Origin: JAGPUQ01 sp050250395
Lineage (GTDB): Bacteria > Pseudomonadota > Gammaproteobacteria > Pseudomonadales > Porticoccaceae
Direction of reading: 5' to 3'
Length of the DNA: 6,899 bases
Assembly (NCBI GenBank): GCA_050250395.1
Contig: JBFWOQ010000075.1
Location: 1-6,899 of the forward strand
Position numbers and translations under genes: made by a program. The notes beneath the pieces were generated by a model. The model worked only from the letters and a program-made list of their open reading frames with translations, searched no databases and had not been told where the DNA came from. This document shows, piece after piece, positions 1 through 4,429 of the stretch (the first letter of the stretch is position 1; each line of letters opens with the position of its first letter).

Positions 1-732
1 CCGCAGGCTGGTGGCGAGGTATTCGGCCTCCGCGTCGGTCGGCGCCGCGATCAGCGGCACGCCCGCCATCGCATAGGGCTGTGCCAGCGCGGGCGACGGT
101 TGAAAATTGCGCCGGTAAAGCGCGAGTGCCTCTTCCAGATAGTGCGGCGCGAAGTGCGAGGCGAAGGCGTAGGGAAGGCCGAGCGCGGCGGCAAGCTGGG
201 CGCTGTACAGACTCGAACCCAGCAGCCAGATGGCGACGCCACTGTTGGTTCCCGGTATCGCCTGCAACGGCTGCCCTGCCTGCGCAGGCCCCAGCAGGCG
301 CCGCACTTGCGCGACTTCGGCCGGGAAGTCCTCCACCCCGCCAGGACGGTCCCGGCGCAGGGCGCGTGCGGTGAGCGGATCGGTGCCGGGCGCGCGCCCA
401 AGTCCCAGATCGATGCGGCCCGGATGCAGCGCGTCCAGGGTGCCGAACTGCTCGGCCACCACCAGCGGCGGATGGTTGGGCAGCATCACTCCGCCCGCGC
501 CGAGGCGCAGCCGCGTGGTGCCGGCGGCGAGGTGGGCGATCAGCACCGCCGGCGCGGAGCTGGCGATGCCGTCCATGTTGTGGTGCTCGGCGACCCAGAA
601 GCGGGTGTAGCCCAGTTCCTCCGCGCAGCGCGCGAGATCGAGGGAGTCGCGCAGGGCACTGGGGGCATCGCCGTCGGCGCGAATGGGCGCCAGATCCAGC
701 ACGGAAACGGGAATGGCGGCGAGCCGGCTCAC
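1..732 (-). CDS. LLM-class flavin-dependent oxidoreductase (YhbW/MsnO8-type), 3' end outside window
   Basis: The product is a luciferase-like monooxygenase, a TIM-barrel family using reduced FMN (or F420 in some members); the substrate cannot be told from sequence. The 244 visible codons carry the family hallmarks: an N-terminal strand SVLDLAPI (about residues 10-17), FWVAEHHNM (about 45-53), a segment with LGAGGVMLPNHPPLVVAEQF (about 78-97), and HPGRIDLGLGRAPGTD (about 103-118). Later, SSLYSAQLAAALGLPYAFAS and PHYLEEALALYR match this subfamily's second half. Full-length relatives have about 330 residues, so roughly 90 are missing beyond the left edge. The start is taken as GTG at 732, the last plausible start before the conserved strand. 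It overlaps by GTGA the stop of a small upstream ORF (729-875). Family assignment is firm; physiological role is unknown. Confidence 0.9.
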   Translation of the reverse strand, partial: MSRLAAIPVSVLDLAPIRADGDAPSALRDSLDLARCAEELGYTRFWVAEHHNMDGIASSAPAVLIAHLAAGTTRLRLGAGGVMLPNHPPLVVAEQFGTLDALHPGRIDLGLGRAPGTDPLTARALRRDRPGGVEDFPAEVAQVRRLLGPAQAGQPLQAIPGTNSGVAIWLLGSSLYSAQLAAALGLPYAFASHFAPHYLEEALALYRRNFQPSPALAQPYAMAGVPLIAAPTDAEAEYLATSLR

Positions 733-875
733 CTGCCCAGGTGCCTCACCCCAACCCCAACGTTCAGACCTGATTGCTCCAGTCGAAGTCGTAGCGGATC
801 CAGTTGCAGCACGGAGGTGATGGCCGGCAGCATCATCGCGGCCATCCGCGCCGTCATCGTCCGCTCGAAGTGCAT
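729..875 (-). CDS. Possible small ORF or decayed gene just upstream of the monooxygenase
   Basis: A 48-codon ORF opens at ATG 875, with GGAG ten bases upstream, and its TGA overlaps the GTG start of the monooxygenase gene. That arrangement would allow translational coupling. The product, beginning MHFERTMTARMAAMM, is not a family I recognise. The neighbouring frame of the same strand, ending at 764, reads WIRYDFDWSNQV then stop, which looks more like a genuine protein C-terminus than the second half of this ORF. The stretch may therefore be a frameshifted gene remnant rather than a small gene. Low confidence either way. Confidence 0.2.
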   Translation of the reverse strand: MHFERTMTARMAAMMLPAITSVLQLDPLRLRLEQSGLNVGVGVRHLGR

Positions 876-968
876 GGGTGTGTGTCTCCAGGATGCGTGC
901 CGATCATAGACCTCGTCGCCACCACCCGAAAGAGCGCCCCGGTCGCAGGGCGGGCACCTGCGGGCGAA

Positions 969-991
969 CCGAGTCGGGGAAACCGACTCGG
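969..991. repeat. Perfect 9-bp inverted repeat with 5-base loop
   Basis: CCGAGTCGG at 969-977 and CCGACTCGG at 983-991 are exact reverse complements separated by GGAAA. No T-run follows on either strand, so an intrinsic terminator is unlikely. It could be a regulator operator between divergent genes or a solitary extragenic palindrome. Confidence 0.6.
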
Positions 992-1070
992 CGACGGCCA
1001 GACTGACGCCGAGGTCCTGCAATGGGCGCCACGGCGCGTCGACCTAGGCCGGACCCGTATCATCCGGCGG

Positions 1071-1095
1071 GACTACAATCGTGAGACTACAATCG
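1071..1095 (+). promoter_or_regulatory. 14-bp tandem duplication with two TACAAT (-10-like) hexamers
   Basis: GACTACAATCG occurs at 1071-1081 and again at 1085-1095. Each copy contains TACAAT (1075-1080 and 1089-1094), five of six matches to the sigma70 -10 consensus. No good -35 hexamer sits 16-18 bases upstream of either. The location, 37-57 bases before the cyclase start codon, suits a promoter, but the call rests on the hexamers alone. Confidence 0.3.
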
Positions 1096-1131
1096 CGGGA
1101 CTGCGGTACCCGCCCCCCGGAGCAACCTCTC

Positions 1132-1932
1132 ATGATGCCCGCCGCCCGCGCACTCCTCACCCGGATGCTGGTCGCCCTGTGCGCCGCCGGCTGCGCGGCG
1201 GCGATGGCAGTACCCGCCGCCGTGCCGGCTGTCCCGCGCTACGGCTACGACATCGTTAACAGCTACCCCCACGACCCGCAGGCGTTCACCCAGGGTCTCG
1301 CCTGGGCGGACGGCCGCCTGTTCGAGAGCACGGGATTACTGGGACACTCCAGTCTGCGCGAAGTCGAGCTGGCAACCGGCCGGGTGCTGCGACGGGCCGC
1401 GCTCGCGCCCTGGCTGTTCGGCGAAGGCATCGCCGCCGTGGGCGACCGCATCGTCCAGCTCACCTGGCACCAACAGCAGGCCTTCGTCCGCGACCGCGAC
1501 ACCTTTGAACTGCGCGCTACCTTCACCTACCAAGGTGAAGGCTGGGGCCTCGCCTGGGATGGCCGCCGGCTGATCATGAGCGACGGCTCCGCCACATTGT
1601 ATTTCCGCGACCCGGAGACTTTTGCCGAACAGGGACGGATCGCCGTCACCGACGCCGGCGCGCCGGTCATGCAGCTCAACGAGCTGGAGATGGTCGATAA
1701 GGAGATCTGGGCCAACATCTGGGGCAGCGAGCGCATCGCCCGCATCGATCCCGCGAGCGGACGGGTGACCGGCTGGATCGAGCTCGCGGGACTGACGCCT
1801 GCGCCCGCGCCGGGCGCCGCCATCGATGTACTCAACGGCATCGCCTGGGACGCCACCGGCAAGCGGCTGTTCGTGACCGGCAAGCTGTGGCCGCGGCTGT
1901 TCGAGATCCGACTGACGCCAAAGCGGCGGTGA
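1132..1932 (+). CDS. Glutaminyl-peptide cyclotransferase (plant-type glutaminyl cyclase), exported
   Basis: The product belongs to the five-bladed beta-propeller glutaminyl cyclases (PF05096), which convert N-terminal glutamine of proteins into pyroglutamate. The protein has 266 residues from ATG 1132, chosen because GGAG lies nine bases upstream; GTG 1081 would add 17 unconserved residues. Residues 1-26 form a basic then hydrophobic export signal. C21 is preceded by A-A-G, an imperfect lipobox, so a lipoprotein is possible but a soluble periplasmic enzyme seems likelier. Family motifs follow in order: AFTQGL (51-56), FESTGLLGHSSLR (64-76), FGEGI (96-100), YQGEGWGLAWDG (133-144), QLNELE (181-186), IWANIWGSERIARIDPASG (192-210), LNGIAWD (234-240) and VTGKLWPRLFEIR (248-260). 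Length and motif coverage look complete. rsmE follows after 7 bases and is probably cotranscribed, though no functional link is evident. Confidence 0.93.
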   Translation: MMPAARALLTRMLVALCAAGCAAAMAVPAAVPAVPRYGYDIVNSYPHDPQAFTQGLAWADGRLFESTGLLGHSSLREVELATGRVLRRAALAPWLFGEGIAAVGDRIVQLTWHQQQAFVRDRDTFELRATFTYQGEGWGLAWDGRRLIMSDGSATLYFRDPETFAEQGRIAVTDAGAPVMQLNELEMVDKEIWANIWGSERIARIDPASGRVTGWIELAGLTPAPAPGAAIDVLNGIAWDATGKRLFVTGKLWPRLFEIRLTPKRR

Positions 1933-1939
1933 CGGCAAG

Positions 1940-2653
1940 ATGAATCTGCTGCTGTTGCAGCCCGACGATTTTGTCGCCCCGGATCGGGTGCGGATTCGCG
2001 ACCGCCGCCTCGCCCATGTGCGCGCGGTGCTTGGCCTGGCGCCCGGCGGAGAACTGCGCGCGGGCTTGCTCGATGGTGCACTCGGAACCGCAACACTGCT
2101 GCACCTGGACGGCGGCGTGGCGGAATTCACCGTGGCGCTGGATTCGCCGCCGCCGCCCCCGCTGGCGGTGGGGCTGATGCTCGCGCTGCCCCGTCCCAAG
2201 ATTTTGCGGCGCGTGCTGCGCGCGGCCACCGTGCTCGGCGTCAAGGAAATTCACCTGCTCAACAGCTGGCGGGTCGACAAGAGCTATTGGCAGACGCCGC
2301 TGCTGGCCCCGGAGCGCGTGCGCGCCGAACTGCTGCTCGGCCTGGAGCAGGGATGCGACACCGCGCTACCCAGCGTGCACATCCACCGGCGTTTCAAGCC
2401 CTTTGTCGAAGATGAACTCGATGCCATTGCCGGCGCGCGCCGGCGCCTGGTGGCGCATCCGCGCGGCGCCGAGCCGCTCACCAACGCACCGCCGGAGACG
2501 CCTGTGCTGCTGGCGCTGGGACCCGAAGGCGGCTTCATTCCCTACGAAATCGACGCCCTGGTCGCCTGCGGATTTACCCCCGTGACCCTCGGCCTGCGAA
2601 TACTGACGGTGGAAGTCGCGCTCGCCGCGGCGCTGGGGCGGTTGTCGCTGTAG
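1940..2653 (+). CDS. rsmE: 16S rRNA (uracil-1498-N3)-methyltransferase, RsmE family
   Basis: RsmE is a SPOUT-class (knotted) methyltransferase that methylates U1498 of 16S rRNA in the 30S subunit using S-adenosylmethionine. The 237-residue product has the expected length. An N-terminal RNA-binding barrel domain spans about 1-70, followed by a proline run and the catalytic domain. Visible motifs are LALPRPKILRRVL (81-93), LLNSWRVDKSYWQTPLL (106-122), LGLEQGCDTALP (133-144), RFKPFVED (151-158) and LALGPEGGFIPYE (191-203). These match the divergent RsmE-like subfamily found in pseudomonads better than E. coli RsmE. The C-terminal knot is unusual: residues 217-227 read LGLRILTVEVA where RILR-x-ETA is expected, so the second arginine and the threonine are replaced. 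The start is ATG 1940, seven bases after the cyclase stop with only a weak GGCAAG nearby, suggesting coupling. The substrate of this subfamily is inferred from family membership. Confidence 0.88.
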   Translation: MNLLLLQPDDFVAPDRVRIRDRRLAHVRAVLGLAPGGELRAGLLDGALGTATLLHLDGGVAEFTVALDSPPPPPLAVGLMLALPRPKILRRVLRAATVLGVKEIHLLNSWRVDKSYWQTPLLAPERVRAELLLGLEQGCDTALPSVHIHRRFKPFVEDELDAIAGARRRLVAHPRGAEPLTNAPPETPVLLALGPEGGFIPYEIDALVACGFTPVTLGLRILTVEVALAAALGRLSL

Positions 2654-2659
2654 CCGTCA

Positions 2660-2733
2660 CCGGCGTCCGCGCCGTCCGCAAGGGCCCCGGCGCGGGCGCC
2701 TTGCCAGGGCCGGTCCGATCACGCGGACGCCGG
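2660..2733. repeat. Nested inverted repeat between convergent rsmE and nuoN remnant
   Basis: An outer perfect 12-bp inverted repeat pairs CCGGCGTCCGCG (2660-2671) with CGCGGACGCCGG (2722-2733). Inside it a second hairpin pairs GCAAGG+GCCC (2678-2687) with GGGC, one bulged G, and CCTTGC (2694-2704) around a six-base loop. The structure begins seven bases after the rsmE stop and ends 26 bases from the stop of the minus-strand nuoN remnant. A bidirectional terminator or mRNA 3' stabiliser fits the position, but neither strand has a T-tract after the stem. Confidence 0.6.
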
Positions 2734-2759
2734 GCACCGCGCGGCGTCGCAGTGTTCGA

Positions 2760-3114
2760 TCAGGGACGGAGCAGCTGAAACAGCGGTTCCGGATAGACGC
2801 CGATCGCCAGCGTCAGCACGACGGCAAGCAGCACCATGAGGGCACCCGCGTACAGCGCGCCGATCACCCGCAGGTAGTAGGAAAGTCCGATGGCGCTGCC
2901 CACCAGCAACCACTGCCCGGACGCGACGCCGAGCGCGAGCACGCTGAATTTCCCGATGAAACCAGCGGTGACGGGAATGCCGGCGAGCGACAGCAGCATC
3001 AGGCTCAGGGCGGCGACCACCCAGGGGCGCTGCCGGAACAATCCGCGATAGTCGCCGAGCAGCTCGCGATCCCGCTCCCCGGCGGGGCTGGAAGCCAGCG
3101 CAACGGCGCCAACT
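2760..3114 (-). pseudogene. nuoN: Remnant of NADH-quinone oxidoreductase subunit N (nuoN), 3' fragment
   Basis: The translation matches only the C-terminal part of NuoN, an antiporter-like membrane subunit of respiratory complex I. Recognisable pieces are VGAVALASSP, ERDRELLGDYRGLFRQRPW, LMLLSLAGIPVTAGFIGKF, LVGSAIGLSYYLRVIGALY and GVYPEPLFQLLRP then TGA. Full NuoN has about 480-500 residues; about 117 remain. Two places also look shortened against my memory of the family: between WLLVG and SAIGL by a few residues, and after IGALY, where the usual proline-rich loop is missing. Homology ends near a T6 run at 3114-3119. The same frame stays open to an ATG at 3233, but its extra 39 residues are unlike NuoN and overlap the next gene. 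No other nuo gene adjoins it. I infer a decayed copy, with the functional gene presumably elsewhere. Confidence 0.8.
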
Positions 3115-3153
3115 TTTTTGTGATTACTCTGTGAACTCGCCCTCGCCCCGGCG

Positions 3154-3182
3154 TTGGCTTCCACGGGCACTCTCTCTATACT
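3154..3182 (+). promoter_or_regulatory. Sigma70-like promoter for the small exported-protein gene
   Basis: TTGGCT (3154-3159; four of six to TTGACA) and TATACT (3177-3182; five of six to TATAAT) are separated by the optimal 17 bases. Transcription would start near 3189, just before the leader hairpin and 60 bases before the chosen GTG start. It lies immediately behind the truncated end of the nuoN remnant. Confidence 0.65.
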
Positions 3183-3195
3183 CCGGGTGTAGTGA

Positions 3196-3217
3196 TCCGC
3201 CCTGTGCCTTGGGCGGA
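3196..3217 (+). promoter_or_regulatory. 5' leader hairpin
   Basis: TCCGCCC (3196-3202) and GGGCGGA (3211-3217) form a perfect 7-bp stem with an eight-base loop. Given the predicted start near 3189, the hairpin would sit almost at the mRNA 5' end, a position that often protects transcripts from 5'-end-dependent decay. It leaves the AGGAGG at 3236-3241 unpaired. No riboswitch class is recognisable. Confidence 0.5.
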
Positions 3218-3235
3218 CGTCCGTGCGGCTCACTC

Positions 3236-3241
3236 AGGAGG
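3236..3241 (+). promoter_or_regulatory. Strong ribosome binding site deciding the GTG 3250 start
   Basis: AGGAGG is complementary to the 16S rRNA 3' end and stands eight bases before GTG 3250. It falls inside the reading frame if GTG 3223 were used, so it argues for the shorter protein, whose N-terminus is then a normal signal peptide. Confidence 0.75.
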
Positions 3242-3249
3242 GAGCGTCA

Positions 3250-3582
3250 GTGACACTGCAAGCCTTCAGGAAAAGTACTGTGGCGCGTCCGCTGGCGTTG
3301 GTCGCGGCGCTGCTGTTGTGCCAGCCGGCATTCGCAATCAACCATGATGAATCGGATCCGAACGAGGTGTCCGCGGTGGACATGGCCGGCGATCTGCTGA
3401 TCGGGCGCCCCCTGTTGCTCACTGCCACCGTCCTGGGCACGGCCATCTGGGTCGTCGCGCTGCCGTTCTCGGCGCTTGGCGGCAACGTCAAGGACTCCGC
3501 CGAAGCGCTGATCGGCTGGCCGGCGAGAAACACCTTCGAGCGCTGCCTGGGTTGCCCCACTGCGGGTTACAAGAAAGACTGA
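3250..3582 (+). CDS. Small exported or membrane protein of unknown function
   Basis: The 110-residue product has a cleavable-looking signal peptide: basic residues R7, K8 and R13, a hydrophobic core at 15-25, and AFA|IN at 27-31. A short acidic stretch (32-39) follows, then one hydrophobic segment at about 53-73 (RPLLLTATVLGTAIWVVALPF). The tail is cysteine-containing, with C99 and C102, and ends GYKKD. The block RPLxLxATxxG followed by LPFSxLGGNVxxSAEALxxxPAxxTF resembles a family of small proteins common in gammaproteobacteria and sometimes labelled multidrug transporter, a name its size does not support. The start is GTG 3250 because AGGAGG lies eight bases upstream; GTG 3223 is an alternative without such a site. 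Its own promoter, leader hairpin and terminator make it a single-gene unit. Function unknown. Confidence 0.82.
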   Translation: MTLQAFRKSTVARPLALVAALLLCQPAFAINHDESDPNEVSAVDMAGDLLIGRPLLLTATVLGTAIWVVALPFSALGGNVKDSAEALIGWPARNTFERCLGCPTAGYKKD

Positions 3583-3585
3583 TCC

Positions 3586-3624
3586 AGACCGGGGCTGCGG
3601 CGGCGTTCCACGCGGCCGGTTTTT
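3586..3624 (+). terminator. Probable intrinsic terminator after the small exported-protein gene
   Basis: ACCGG (3588-3592) pairs with CCGGT (3616-3620), an inner GCG/CGC pair (3603-3605 and 3611-3613) closes a TTCCA loop, and a run of five T ends at 3624. The stem has an asymmetric interior loop, so strength is moderate. The position, three bases after the stop codon, fits. Confidence 0.55.
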
Positions 3625-3632
3625 CCATACAT

Positions 3633-3673
3633 CGCCATCCCTGCGAAAGCATCCCCGCGCAAGCATCCCCGCG
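3633..3673 (+). repeat. 14-bp tandem repeat, about three copies
   Basis: AAGCATCCCCGCG occurs exactly at 3647-3659 and 3661-3673. A degenerate earlier copy (CGCCATCCCTGCG, 3633-3645) keeps the same 14-base phase. It lies in the intergenic region between the terminator and the Pho-box-like site. It may be slippage-generated; no function is apparent. Confidence 0.6.
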
Positions 3674-3801
3674 GAAACACGGACGTCAACGCTCAAATGG
3701 CACCTTTTGGGCGCAGTGCACTCCGCGCCGCCTGGAATGATTGCCCGCCGGTCGCAATCCGGTCCGCGCCCGACCTTGCACCGTCGACTCGCCGGGCAGC
3801 T

Positions 3802-3819
3802 TTGTCACCCTTCGGTCAT
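3802..3819 (+). promoter_or_regulatory. Pho-box-like direct repeat upstream of the lipid operon
   Basis: TTGTCAC (3802-3808), a four-base spacer CCTT, then CGGTCAT (3813-3819) reproduces the PhoB site architecture of two 7-bp half-sites repeated every 11 bases. Against the E. coli half-site CTGTCAT the matches are five and six of seven. A weaker third unit, CGGTTTT at 3824-3830, keeps the 11-base phase with four matches. The site ends 46 bases before the PAP2 start codon. No clear -10 hexamer sits about ten bases downstream; TAATCT at 3852-3857 is a poor candidate. The regulatory role is inferred from spacing, strand, location and the phosphorus-related genes behind it. Confidence 0.5.
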
Positions 3820-3865
3820 GCCGCGGTTTTCAGCCTGACACATTCCCGCCCTAATCTCGGCGGAC

Positions 3866-4429
3866 ATGAACAGAGTCCGACCAGATCGCCATTCCGTGCT
3901 GGGCTACATCCAGCACAGCGATATCCTTACCTTCAACTGGTGCATGCGCCGCAAGCGCCGCGAGTTGTTCACCGCCGTCGGCCGCCTGATATCCAGAACC
4001 GCTGACGGCCCTTACTACTTCCTCGTGCCGCTGGCGTTGTTACTGGTCGACAGCCGCGCAGCCATCACCCTGTTCACGGTACTGGCCGGCGCATTTGCGA
4101 TCGAACGACCGCTCTATGCCATCCTCAAGCGCGGTCTCAAACGCAATCGCCCGGCGGACGCCCTGCCCGGCTTCGAAAGTTTCATCGTGCCGGCGGACAA
4201 GTTCAGCTTTCCATCCGGCCATACCAGCGGTGCCTTTCTGGTGGCTACCGCGACCGCCTGGGCGTTTCCAATCCTGCTGGTGCCGCTGTACTGCTGGGCC
4301 GTGCTGGTGGGCACCTCGCGGGTATTTCTGGGCGTTCACTTTCCGTCCGATATCGCCGCCGGAGCCCTGATGGGCAGCGGCATCGCGGCGCTGGCGACCG
4401 GCGTGCTGGCCTCCGGATTTATCCCTTGA
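3866..4429 (+). CDS. PAP2-family lipid phosphatase (phosphatidic acid phosphatase type)
   Basis: The product is an integral-membrane PAP2 phosphatase, a family that dephosphorylates lipid phosphates such as phosphatidate, phosphatidylglycerophosphate or undecaprenyl diphosphate. The complete tripartite active site is visible in the 187 residues: K88-x6-R95-P96, P116-S-G-H119-T, and S151-R152 with H158 and D162 in SRVFLGVHFPSD. H119 and H158 are the expected catalytic histidines. Hydrophobic helices cover about 50-61, 66-84, 121-148 and 163-183. ATG 3866 begins the protein with no good ribosome binding site before it. Its TGA overlaps the TTG start of the glycosyltransferase by four bases, so the three downstream-linked genes form one unit. 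Context suggests it produces diacylglycerol from phosphatidate as acceptor for the glycosyltransferase, an inference; a polyprenyl diphosphate substrate cannot be excluded. Confidence 0.9.
   Translation: MNRVRPDRHSVLGYIQHSDILTFNWCMRRKRRELFTAVGRLISRTADGPYYFLVPLALLLVDSRAAITLFTVLAGAFAIERPLYAILKRGLKRNRPADALPGFESFIVPADKFSFPSGHTSGAFLVATATAWAFPILLVPLYCWAVLVGTSRVFLGVHFPSDIAAGALMGSGIAALATGVLASGFIP

Larger units (their letters stand above)
876..1131. other. Divergent intergenic region
   Basis: This stretch lies between the minus-strand monooxygenase side and the plus-strand glutaminyl cyclase. I find no convincing gene in it. It holds a perfect 9-bp inverted repeat (969-991), a weak 6-bp inverted repeat GCCGGA/TCCGGC (1048-1053 and 1063-1068), and a 14-bp tandem duplication carrying two TACAAT hexamers (1071-1095). 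Promoters for both directions probably lie here, but none has a good -35/-10 pair. Confidence 0.6.

Noticed and set aside
731..760. G-quadruplex on the minus strand (GGGG-TT-GGGG followed by GG and GGG runs)
   Set aside because: Only two runs of four G with shorter, irregular further runs; not convincing in sequence this GC-rich.
100..909. Long plus-strand open frame of 269 codons
   Set aside because: It is antisense to the monooxygenase gene, whose minus-strand translation shows clear family motifs. The plus-strand product is rich in R, G and A, with no recognisable domain.
1336..2244. Minus-strand open frame of 302 codons
   Set aside because: It is antisense to the cyclase and rsmE genes, spans both, and has a low-complexity composition typical of GC-rich shadow frames.
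3098..3119. Plus-strand terminator (GCGC-AACG-GCGC stem followed by six T)
   Set aside because: The stem is only four base pairs and the sequence is explained by nuoN coding sequence. No plus-strand gene ends nearby.
3115..3233. N-terminal extension of the nuoN remnant up to ATG 3233
   Set aside because: The extra residues are charged and unlike NuoN, and the segment holds the promoter, leader hairpin and ribosome binding site start of the plus-strand small gene.
3552..4005. Plus-strand open frames of 62 and 102 codons between the small gene and the PAP2 gene
   Set aside because: They run across the terminator, tandem repeat and Pho-box-like site or into the PAP2 gene in another frame, and show no domain or ribosome binding site.
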